DNA from: an uncultured Paracoccaceae bacterium
GTDB lineage: Bacteria > Pseudomonadota > Alphaproteobacteria > Rhodobacterales > Rhodobacteraceae
Assembly (NCBI GenBank): GCA_947503965.1
Contig: CANNFU010000018.1
Coordinates: forward strand, 1-36,087
Direction of reading: 5' to 3'
Length of the DNA stretch: 36,087 nt
The notes below the pieces were generated by a model. That model was given only the letters and a program-made list of their open reading frames with translations, was not told the origin of the DNA and made no database searches. The position numbers and the translations under genes were made by a program. Shown one piece after another: positions 1 through 6,615 of this stretch. The number at the start of each line of letters is the position of its first letter. The stretch's first letter is position 1.

Positions 1-77
1 AAGGTTGTGAAAGCCGCGCATGCCCTGGCCAGCCTGATTATCGGCGTACACGTAATCGGGGAAGTCGTATTCGGAGA
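1..77 (-). other. Coding-like fragment cut by the transposon end
   Basis: Read on the minus strand, this short flank stays open through all 77 bases and gives a plausible peptide (SEYDFPDYVYADNQAGQ, then GMRGFHNL). It ends abruptly at the TGTCA transposon end at 78-82, so it may be the 3' part of a gene interrupted by the element. I do not recognise the protein. The right flank (3749 on) does not offer an obvious matching 5' half, so this could also be chance reading. Confidence 0.25.
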
Positions 78-155
78 TGTCACTGTGCCCTTAATTCTTG
101 GACGCTGATGTATTGGCAGGGATTTGGACGAGTCTTGTGCCTTTAATTACTGGAT
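78..155. repeat. Left transposon end with two transposase-site repeats
   Basis: Two copies of a 19-bp repeat lie in the same orientation. L1 is at 85-103 (gtgcccttaattcttggac) and L2 at 137-155 (gtgcctttaattactggat). They are inverted copies of four repeats at the right end. Such arrays are the usual binding sites of Tn7/Mu-type transposases. The TAA stop of tniQ (147-149) lies inside L2. Confidence 0.75.
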
Positions 156-1142
156 ATCCACAGATCGCTGTCTGGCAGATTGAAGGATACTTTCGGCGTA
201 CTTGAGCAGTTCGCTGCGGTCCGCATTTGCACCGAGTTGTATGATCGCCAACTTTGCCGCTGCGAGATACTCGGGCTGAGGCGAAGCGCTGATATATGCG
301 GGGTGTCGCTTTAGTTGGCCTTTGAGATTGTCTCCGCTCCAGACGCTGAGAATCCGTAGTTTGCCGGCAAGGCTTGCCAATCGATCCACCAGTTTCCGTC
401 TATGCGGGAAGGCAGCACGGAGTTTGCGTTCCACGGTGGGATCGTTCTTCATCAACAACGCAACCGCTAGCAAAGGCCGGGTCATTCCAAGATTGATGGC
501 GGCGAGGGCTTTGAAGCGATCTATTCGGTTTTGGGAAAAGAGCGCGCCGTGACGGAGTTCCGGCGCGAGCACACCAGAGGCTTGCAGCGTCAAATCCATC
601 CGTCGACCAGCATGCCGGTCCCTGTGCCGATTGGCGAGCCTCAGCCACTTCGCTCCTTCTTTGGCGCGGGTGCGGAGCCGGGTGGGTAGGTGCACATGTG
701 TCGCTGGATCACGGCGCACTGGCGACAGCTCGGACCCGCAGACTTCGCATTGCAAGGACCACGCGTAGCGCCAATGGCGCAGAGATATCCCGGATACCTT
801 ATGAGTGCACGCGGGACAGTGCTGAAAATCCGACCACGAAATGCACTCGACCGGGAATTCAACCCGCCGCTGGAGCAGCATGCTGCCAAGCTGCAACGGC
901 GGCAGACGTAACGTTGCGCAGAAACCGTCGATGTCTACGCCCGCCAAATCTGATTGCGTTTCCGGCGGGCGTTCTTGACCAATCCCCAGATATCGGCAGA
1001 GCTCTGATACCGAACAAAAGTTGGCGTTTGCCAGACGGGCGATCCAGCTTGACAGCAGCTCGTCCGGATAAGGTGCCGGACGTCTTGGCAGAGGTTTGCG
1101 GCACACTAAAATGCCGGTTGTGGTTGGTTCCGAACGGTCCAA
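147..1142 (-). CDS. tniQ: TniQ family transposition protein
   Basis: This is the likely target-selection or accessory protein of the tniABQ transposon. It is 331 aa, somewhat short for TniQ proteins, which are often about 400 aa. The N-terminus has the family pattern PYPDELLSSWIARLA (residues 24-38). A zinc-ribbon-like segment follows around residues 109-140, with CPAC and CEVCG pairs bracketing an RHWRYAWSLQ stretch. It overlaps the 3' end of tniB by 37 bp, consistent with translational coupling. The nominal first codon is TTG at 1142; a GTG about 12 codons further in is an alternative, so the start is uncertain. The stop codon is embedded in the left-end repeat L2. The family assignment is firm from pattern and context; its exact role in this element is inferred. 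Confidence 0.85.
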   Translation of the reverse strand: MDRSEPTTTGILVCRKPLPRRPAPYPDELLSSWIARLANANFCSVSELCRYLGIGQERPPETQSDLAGVDIDGFCATLRLPPLQLGSMLLQRRVEFPVECISWSDFQHCPACTHKVSGISLRHWRYAWSLQCEVCGSELSPVRRDPATHVHLPTRLRTRAKEGAKWLRLANRHRDRHAGRRMDLTLQASGVLAPELRHGALFSQNRIDRFKALAAINLGMTRPLLAVALLMKNDPTVERKLRAAFPHRRKLVDRLASLAGKLRILSVWSGDNLKGQLKRHPAYISASPQPEYLAAAKLAIIQLGANADRSELLKYAESILQSARQRSVDIQ

Positions 1143-1948
1143 CTATGTTTGGCCCAGATTGGCTGCCAGGACTGGACGGCCTCGTCAGTGATCCGCTCCT
1201 CGCCCGTTTCAATGGCATCGATGGAGAGCGCCTTGATCATCGTGAACACACGCGACGTGATGCCGCCCGTAATTGCGAGGATGGTGCGCAATGACTGAAC
1301 ACTTAGACCGGACCCACGCTCCAACTGCATTGCGGCGATCAGAGTCTGGACCAGCCGGGAAAACTCAACATCGTCATCCCAGAGTGGCAGAAAATGTTCG
1401 TCCAAGCGGCGCACAAGTTGCTCGTCACCGCGAACGGCCTCAGCAGCTTCGTTGACACCAAAGACGACGAGAGATGCGCATAGATCATTGGAAAGGAAGC
1501 GCAGCATGTTCAGGAACCGGCGTTGCTCCCGATAGCTTCCGGCAAGGAGATTGTGGACCTCGTCGATCATGATCATCTTCAGATCCATGCCGCGCAAATG
1601 GCTGAGAGCCCGCACCTCCAGTTCGGAGATGGTGTGACGGCCCCACATCGGCGCGCCGATCGACGCCAGGATATGTTGATAGAACCGCCGCTCATCCGGT
1701 GCAGGCGGCGCCTGCAGGAGCAGGATCGGCGTGCGCGTCACCCCGAGGTCAGAGCGATAATTACTCGGGTAGAGGCTCTCCATCCGCTTGGCGATCATGG
1801 TCTTGCCGATGCCGGAGCTGCCATAAACCATGAGGCCCGGCATTCTGGCCTGCCGAGGCATTTCCATCAGGGATGTCAATCTGTTGAGAACAATGGTTGC
1901 GCGGTCAAAGGCGATCCAGCGATCGCTGCGAATGAGATCAAGTCGCAT
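1106..1948 (-). CDS. tniB: TniB, AAA ATPase of transposition
   Basis: ATP-binding regulator of the transposase, comparable to TnsC or MuB. It is 280 aa from the ATG at 1948; a TTG one codon upstream is less likely. The Walker A motif GSSGIGKT is at residues 43-50, and the Walker B motif MIMIDEVHNL has its acidic pair at about residues 129-130. Proteins of this type bind target DNA and license the DDE transposase. The ATG shares one base with the tniA stop (TGATG at 1950-1946 on the minus strand), and the 3' end overlaps tniQ, so the three genes form one translationally coupled operon. Confidence 0.92.
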   Translation of the reverse strand: MRLDLIRSDRWIAFDRATIVLNRLTSLMEMPRQARMPGLMVYGSSGIGKTMIAKRMESLYPSNYRSDLGVTRTPILLLQAPPAPDERRFYQHILASIGAPMWGRHTISELEVRALSHLRGMDLKMIMIDEVHNLLAGSYREQRRFLNMLRFLSNDLCASLVVFGVNEAAEAVRGDEQLVRRLDEHFLPLWDDDVEFSRLVQTLIAAMQLERGSGLSVQSLRTILAITGGITSRVFTMIKALSIDAIETGEERITDEAVQSWQPIWAKHSWTVRNQPQPAF

Positions 1949-3615
1949 CAAGGAGGTCCATCAAAGTCATCTATCGGGTAAGTTGGAAGGTTGGGGTTGC
2001 TTGTATCAATTGCGAACATCTCTCGGGACGGATCCCGCTTCGGCTTGTCGTTTGGCAGGCGTGCTTTGCGTTCTTCGTCCAGGCGCGCCGTAAGCGTCCG
2101 TTGCCGCGACGCATGGGCGATGCGCCGCTGCTCTTCAATGATCCCGAACAGAATTGCTTCCGATATCCTTCCGCCGTGCCGCTCATGGAAGATTGCATTG
2201 GCGCGCCGCGACTCCCAAAGGGAAACTTTGGGCCGCGAAAGATCCTTGTAGCGCGCCGCAATTGTTCGACCATCGTCTGTGACCACCCAAATCCGGGACA
2301 TATCTCGCGGGTCGTACTTGACTGTAACCTTCCCCGCGCCGCGCCCGATCATCAGCGCGAAGGCGTCACTCCAATAGCCGATAGAAAACAAGTTGATCCC
2401 AGTCCTGCCAAGTTGGCGGCGTTCTGACGGAAGGAAACTGATCCGGAAGGCATCGGTGTCCACGACCTGCCGGCCAGCATCGTCGCCCCCAAGATCGGCC
2501 CAGGCGGCGAGCGGGGTTCGCCGCAATCCGCTGTGGCGTGTATTATGGTACCGACAAATCTCCAGCTGCAGCCATTCCTCAAACTCATCCAGGGTCATTG
2601 AGGCCTTGGCAGCGCTCTCATACTCGCCCTTGTCTTTTGGCGAAGATTGCGTCGTTCCCGGCAGTACATGCACAGCACCCATAGTCGTGCCGATCAGGCG
2701 CTCGATATGTCCGCCAAAGTGCACGCGACCCGGCGGCCGGTAGTTGATCGAGATGCCCCATTCCGCACAGGCCGATCGGAAGGCGTCACTACGAAAATCC
2801 CGCCCGTTATCGACATGGATGGCCTGTGGAATCCCGGCTGTCGGCCAATAAAGTTGCTCCAGCGAACTCGGTGTCCGGATGGACTTCGGCCGCACACAGT
2901 GGTCGAGGCAAAGGCAAATGGACAGGGCGGAAGGTGCGTCAAAAGTAACATAGGCACCCAGAACCACACGCGTCGCGACGTCGATCGCGAGTGTCAGCCA
3001 TGGTCGTGCCAGAGGTTTGCGTTCAACCTGATCAACGAGGATAATATCTGCCAAGGTGTGATCAATCTGGACAACCTCCAACGGGTGTTCCACATCCAAC
3101 CCCCCTGCCCTCGCTTCGAATACCTGTCTGGCGGCCTTAGCTCCTTTCCGCTTCCGCAGCACTTCACGCTGGTCCATCGCGTCTAGGCGGGCCTTGATCG
3201 TACGGCGGGTTGGGCGGCGAAATCCCCAGGCCCCGCACTCCGACTGGATCTCGCCCACAATCCGGAGGAAACTGGGTGGCTCGGGCACCAAATAGTGTCG
3301 GCGTAGAACGCGCTCAATGATGGCCTCAACCTCTCGACCCAAACGACGTGACCCGCGTTTTGGACCACGGCGCTTGGGAAGCAATGCGCTCGACCGCCCA
3401 TCGTTTTGCTTCAACCGTCGATAAAACTCCCAAACAGAACTACGGGAAACGCCGATCTCTTCCGCCGCAGCCAACAACAGCGGACCCACGTCGTGGCCAG
3501 ATCGGCCCAGTTCTAAGATCGGACGCAATATATCAGCCCGCTCAATAGCGAGCGCCCAATCTTCCGAGTTCTCTGTTTCCTTTGCCAAGCGCCGGGGCCT
3601 ATCCAACTTACCCAC
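1948..3615 (-). CDS. tniA: TniA, DDE transposase (Mu/Tn7 TnsB type)
   Basis: Catalytic transposase of 555 aa. A helix-turn-helix DNA-binding region lies at the N-terminus (about residues 45-75, VSRSSVWEFYRRL). An rve-type RNase H fold carries the catalytic triad: D185 in VVQIDHT, D269 in IHVDNGRDF and E305 in GGHIERL, followed by a Mu-type C-terminal beta-barrel. The start is a GTG at 3613-3615. No good ribosome-binding site precedes it, and the next in-frame Met lies about 147 residues downstream, so GTG is the best choice. The first right-end repeat is 11 bp upstream. The gene appears intact, with all three catalytic residues present. Confidence 0.92.
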   Translation of the reverse strand: MGKLDRPRRLAKETENSEDWALAIERADILRPILELGRSGHDVGPLLLAAAEEIGVSRSSVWEFYRRLKQNDGRSSALLPKRRGPKRGSRRLGREVEAIIERVLRRHYLVPEPPSFLRIVGEIQSECGAWGFRRPTRRTIKARLDAMDQREVLRKRKGAKAARQVFEARAGGLDVEHPLEVVQIDHTLADIILVDQVERKPLARPWLTLAIDVATRVVLGAYVTFDAPSALSICLCLDHCVRPKSIRTPSSLEQLYWPTAGIPQAIHVDNGRDFRSDAFRSACAEWGISINYRPPGRVHFGGHIERLIGTTMGAVHVLPGTTQSSPKDKGEYESAAKASMTLDEFEEWLQLEICRYHNTRHSGLRRTPLAAWADLGGDDAGRQVVDTDAFRISFLPSERRQLGRTGINLFSIGYWSDAFALMIGRGAGKVTVKYDPRDMSRIWVVTDDGRTIAARYKDLSRPKVSLWESRRANAIFHERHGGRISEAILFGIIEEQRRIAHASRQRTLTARLDEERKARLPNDKPKRDPSREMFAIDTSNPNLPTYPIDDFDGPP

Positions 3616-3625
3616 AAAACGAACC

Positions 3626-3748
3626 GTCCGAGAATTAAAGGCACAGTCCCGAAATTAAGGATACAATCCAGGAAATAACAGCACAACCAGTAACTGATTT
3701 TGCTCAGTTTTTTGAAGCAAGCGTCCGGGAATTAACAGCACCATGACA
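3626..3748. repeat. Right transposon end with four transposase-site repeats
   Basis: Four copies of the end repeat occur: R1 3626-3644, R2 3646-3664, R3 3666-3684 and R4 3723-3741. The shared form is roughly CCnGnAATTAAnnGCAC. R1 to R3 are spaced exactly 20 bp apart, about two helical turns, while R4 sits at the tip. Two sites at the left end and four at the right make the element asymmetric, as in Tn7-type ends. R1 begins only 11 bp upstream of the tniA start, so transposase bound there could repress its own gene. Confidence 0.75.
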
Positions 3749-3926
3749 TCTGGCTTAGATTCAGGTGAAGCTGTTGGCGTTGTCGTTGAAGAAGGAAGCA
3801 AGGGTCCGGTGGTATTGGCCTTGAGAACTTGGTCACAGATCTCCGGCTTTTATTGTTAGCCTGTTCTTCAAGTGAGTGAACAGACGATAGGGAGAAGCCG
3901 TTTCAGCTTCCAATACCGAAACGACG
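3749..3926. other. Non-coding gap with a possible gene-end remnant
   Basis: No convincing gene is present. On the minus strand a short open stretch just outside the transposon ends in LASFFNDNANSFT and a TGA at about 3764-3766, which could be the tail of a destroyed gene. I cannot identify it. Confidence 0.25.
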
Positions 3927-5000
3927 TCAGTCAGAGTTCCGAAAGAGGTCTTCGTATGCTCTGCACACATCAGCGGCGGCTGACTTGGACGCCATCAGTT
4001 TTCTACCGTAAATTGCGGGCATTTCGGGTGATGCCCATCGTCCTGAAGTCATGATCTGGACAAGGTCACATCCTAGTCTCAAGGCATCATGGACGCCTCC
4101 AATTCGGGTGCTGTGGGCTGAGACCTCTGGTCGTCCTGAAACCTTTTTGAGAATGCGTGATACCGTCGTAGGAGCGAGCTGACCTCCGGGTGAGCGACCT
4201 CGAAATGAACTGAACAAGAAGTCTTCGGGTTGCTTCTCAGCGCTTTCAATCATGTGCATGATAGCTCGAAAACCATGCGTGGAGAGATAGGCGTGTTCCC
4301 CTCTCCCGTATGGGTCACACTTCGAGTTTCGGAGGAAAACGGTGCCTGAATTGTCGGGTTGCTGTTCCACATCCTTTACTCTCATCGCAACGATCTCTGA
4401 GGCTCTGCACCACGTATCAGATGCTGTCAGTATGAGTGCCTTGTCACGTACATCTATTGGCGAGTTGCCAAGCCGATTACACATATCAACAATCTCCGCC
4501 CTACAGAGCGCTGGAGCTTGCTTCACGGCTGCACCGTAGCGCCTCTGCATAGCTCTCACGGTGATTACGACCAGCCTATGCTTGCAAGGGGAGGGCAAGA
4601 AATGGGACTTGTGAAGTTCTCCGATAGCCCAAACACGGTTCTTGATCGTTTGTGTGCTGACAACCCCACCGAGTGACTCGACGTACTTAGAGATTTGGAG
4701 AGGAGAAATTGGCGGTTGATCAGAAAAGCCGTTCTTTAGACACCAGCGACTAAACTGTTTCTGGCAATGATCCAGGTGGCGGAGCGTTTCTGGCGCAAAG
4801 GCCGCTCGGTAGAGACGACGGTATTCTGACAGGGTTTCCTCGTTGGCTCGCAAAGGAGCATCGCCTCTTGAGGTGAAACGAATGCTTTGTTCGGCGCGCT
4901 GATAGCTTGAATACACTGCGAATCTCCAGTTGTTGGCTGTGGTTCCTTCGAGGATCATCGCGTTGGTCACGTAGGGAAACTGCAACCGCCACCATTCCAT
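3927..5000 (-). CDS. Tyrosine recombinase / site-specific integrase
   Basis: A 357-aa phage-integrase-family recombinase. An N-terminal SAM-like core-binding domain lies at about residues 57-150 and the catalytic domain at about 165-350. Visible active-site residues are R199 (WCRASEIVAM), H296 and R299 (HSTRIGG), and the nucleophile Y331 (MPAIYGRK). The usual histidine or tryptophan of box III is in the context SGRW (319-322). The best start is the ATG at 5000; no strong Shine-Dalgarno is seen, and an in-frame ATG 14 codons downstream is an alternative. No tRNA gene or clear att site is visible nearby, so its substrate is unknown. It lies head-to-head with a small gene and a cold-shock protein. 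Confidence 0.85.
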   Translation of the reverse strand: MEWWRLQFPYVTNAMILEGTTANNWRFAVYSSYQRAEQSIRFTSRGDAPLRANEETLSEYRRLYRAAFAPETLRHLDHCQKQFSRWCLKNGFSDQPPISPLQISKYVESLGGVVSTQTIKNRVWAIGELHKSHFLPSPCKHRLVVITVRAMQRRYGAAVKQAPALCRAEIVDMCNRLGNSPIDVRDKALILTASDTWCRASEIVAMRVKDVEQQPDNSGTVFLRNSKCDPYGRGEHAYLSTHGFRAIMHMIESAEKQPEDFLFSSFRGRSPGGQLAPTTVSRILKKVSGRPEVSAHSTRIGGVHDALRLGCDLVQIMTSGRWASPEMPAIYGRKLMASKSAAADVCRAYEDLFRNSD

Positions 5001-5050
5001 TAACTATCTATTAGGGAATCTCGCCGATGCTTCATTTTTAGGAGGTCGCC

Positions 5051-5293
5051 TTGGAAATGAGACACTGTCAGTGCGAAGAACTTGCAAATGCCTTGGCGTT
5101 CTATGTCGAGCATTATGGTCCGACAGACGCCGCCAAGAGAGCTATTGTCGATCATGAGCAAGCTGTGATGCAAGCTAAGCAGCAACGGAAAGGCGCTGCG
5201 GGCTGTGTCCCGCGAAAGTCCTATAAGTTGCTAACTCTTGACACATTCATCCTTAGCTTGTGTCGTAATTTCCGAAACATCAAAACCCGTTAA
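5051..5293 (+). CDS. Small protein of unknown function
   Basis: A 78-80 aa reading frame follows a perfect AGGAGG at 5040-5045. Initiation could be at TTG 5051 (5-bp spacing) or ATG 5057 (11-bp spacing). It starts MRHCQCEELANALAFYVEHYG, with an acidic, helical first half and a basic C-terminus. It ends 13 bp before the cold-shock gene and may be co-transcribed with it. A TTGACA at 5238-5243 inside its 3' half could be a promoter element for the downstream gene, and the less protein-like C-terminal third fits that. I recognise no family; the strong ribosome-binding site is the main support. Confidence 0.5.
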   Translation: MEMRHCQCEELANALAFYVEHYGPTDAAKRAIVDHEQAVMQAKQQRKGAAGCVPRKSYKLLTLDTFILSLCRNFRNIKTR

Positions 5294-5306
5294 CGAGGAG
5301 AGAAGT

Positions 5307-5822
5307 ATGAATGTCAGGGCAGTTCTTTCGACCAAACAGTCCACAGCCATCCAAGGAACGCTCAAATGGTACAGCGTAAACAAGCATATGGGATTTGTGA
5401 CCACACCAGAGCTAGACGGTGATTTTTTGCTGCACGAGCATGTCCTACAAGCATTTGGGCGCAGCAGCTTGGCCGCAGGTTCGACGATATGGTTTCAATA
5501 TGAGCAATCGACAAACGGTTACAGAGTCACAAAGATTATCTCAATTGAGAGCTCCAATCCCAACTCTCATTTTGATGAGGAGGTTGCTCCCGACCAAGTG
5601 TCCGGCGGTTTTGTTCCAGCCCGGGTGAAATGGTTCGACGACAGCCGGGGGTATGGCTTTGTTAACTGCTACGGAGACCATGAAGACGTCTTTTTGGGGT
5701 CAGGTGTCTTGAGGCGAAGCGGATTGCTGGATATGCGAATTGGCGAGGCTATCTCCGTTCAGGTCGCTGAGGTCAAAGGCAGAAAAAGAGTCTATCGCAT
5801 TGATGACTGGCTCGCCCGTTGA
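5307..5822 (+). CDS. Tandem cold-shock domain protein
   Basis: Nucleic-acid-binding protein of 171 aa with two cold-shock (OB-fold) domains, the architecture known from alphaproteobacterial Csp proteins. Domain 1 (about residues 16-80) has GTLKWYSVNKHMGFV (RNP1-like) and DFLLHEHVL (RNP2-like). Domain 2 (about 103-170) has ARVKWFDDSRGYGFV and DVFLGSGVL. In domain 2 the usual histidine of RNP2 is replaced, which may weaken RNA binding. The ATG at 5307 follows a GAGGAG at 5295-5300. Likely roles are RNA chaperoning or transcription antitermination. A hairpin follows at 5861-5899. Confidence 0.88.
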   Translation: MNVRAVLSTKQSTAIQGTLKWYSVNKHMGFVTTPELDGDFLLHEHVLQAFGRSSLAAGSTIWFQYEQSTNGYRVTKIISIESSNPNSHFDEEVAPDQVSGGFVPARVKWFDDSRGYGFVNCYGDHEDVFLGSGVLRRSGLLDMRIGEAISVQVAEVKGRKRVYRIDDWLAR

Positions 5823-5860
5823 TGCATCGTGTTCGGCAGCCCCTTGTAGTCCCGAAAGGA

Positions 5861-5899
5861 CAGGCAGCAGCAGATCATAATTAAAGCCGCTGCTGCCTG
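5861..5899 (+). terminator. Hairpin after the cold-shock gene
   Basis: A perfect 11-bp stem (caggcagcagc at 5861-5871 with gctgctgcctg at 5889-5899) encloses a 17-base loop. No T-run follows, so it is a possible transcript end or stabilising structure rather than a classical intrinsic terminator. Confidence 0.45.
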
Positions 5900-5921
5900 C
5901 TCACGCAAACATTCGCACTAG

Positions 5922-6365
5922 TTACATGCTCTTTTTGACCAAAGAATGTGTCAGCTTCTTGCTGTTGTAGGCTGGCCTTTTGTGCAGGTCCGCCACACTT
6001 GCGCCGCAGTGGGAGTATGCGCCTCTGAAACGGCGAACGAGGCTGGGCAGCAATCCAGCTGTCGCAGAATCCACGCTGCCGATCTTTAGGATATGCGCGC
6101 CTTCTTCTCCGGCTGACCTGGCGATACGGACCGCTGCCTAGGATTGCGAGATTTTCGCAATCTCTTCTGGCAACAATGCCTCGCCTGCGGATGTGAGCCG
6201 GACACGCCGCGTCGTACGGACAAAAAGCGGGACGCCGAGGTCATATTCAAGCTGTTTGATCTGCGCCGACAACGCGGGTTGCGCGAGATGCAGCCGCTCG
6301 GCCGCGCGCCCGAAGTGAAGCTCTTCGGCGAGTACGACGAAAATACGGAAGTGGCGAAGTTTCAT
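5922..6365 (-). pseudogene. Broken LysR-family regulator
   Basis: The N-terminal winged helix of a LysR regulator is clear ([20 protein letters not shown], then [14 protein letters not shown] and [15 protein letters not shown]). The frame stops at TAG 6138-6140 after 75 aa. Reading through that one codon in the same frame continues the family sequence (AAVRIARSAGEEGAHILKIG, then SVDSATAGLLPSLVRRF), so a single nonsense change, possibly CAG to TAG, broke it. About 30 unrelated-looking residues follow before TAA at 5922, and the rest of the roughly 200-residue sensor domain is missing. It is therefore both nonsense-mutated and 3'-truncated, and probably non-functional. Confidence 0.8.
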
Positions 6366-6615
6366 TTTTTCAGGCTAACAGATAATTCGCATTCAAATAG
6401 TCGTCTATAAATGACAACGCAAACAAATAACGAAAACTAAACAAAAATGAGCATTACTGAACCATATTAGTACTGATTTAATTATAAGTATACACGATCA
6501 ATATGCCTCATCTTTGACAACTTGAGTCTCCAATTCTCGGACAGCAACAGCTGAAAAGGCCGATTTCGCGATCTGGCTCTTAGAATTTTGAATTGGTTAA
6601 CAAGGACCCAAATAG

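Larger units (their letters stand above)
78..3748 (-). mobile_element. Minimal tniABQ transposon (Tn5053/Tn7-like)
   Basis: The element is about 3.67 kb. It runs from TGTCA at 78-82 to its inverted copy TGACA at 3744-3748. Over 30 bp (76-105 against the reverse complement of 3721-3750) the ends agree at 24 positions, and both ends carry the sequence TTAATTC followed by GGACGC. Three genes fill it, all on the minus strand: tniA (DDE transposase), tniB (AAA ATPase) and tniQ (target-selector type). No tniR resolvase, resolution site, resistance gene or other cargo is present. The five bases outside each end (ggaga and tctgg) differ, so no 5-bp target duplication is visible. That may mean rearrangement after insertion or ends that are slightly misplaced. 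Confidence 0.85.

Noticed and set aside
78..3748. CRISPR-associated (Tn7-like) transposon
   Set aside because: TniQ, an AAA ATPase and a DDE transposase are present, but there is no Cas gene and no CRISPR-like repeat array anywhere in the window. The short end repeats are transposase sites, not spacered CRISPR repeats.
5861..5899. Classical intrinsic terminator after the cold-shock gene
   Set aside because: The stem is perfect but the loop is 17 bases and no T-run follows. It is kept only as a possible transcript end.
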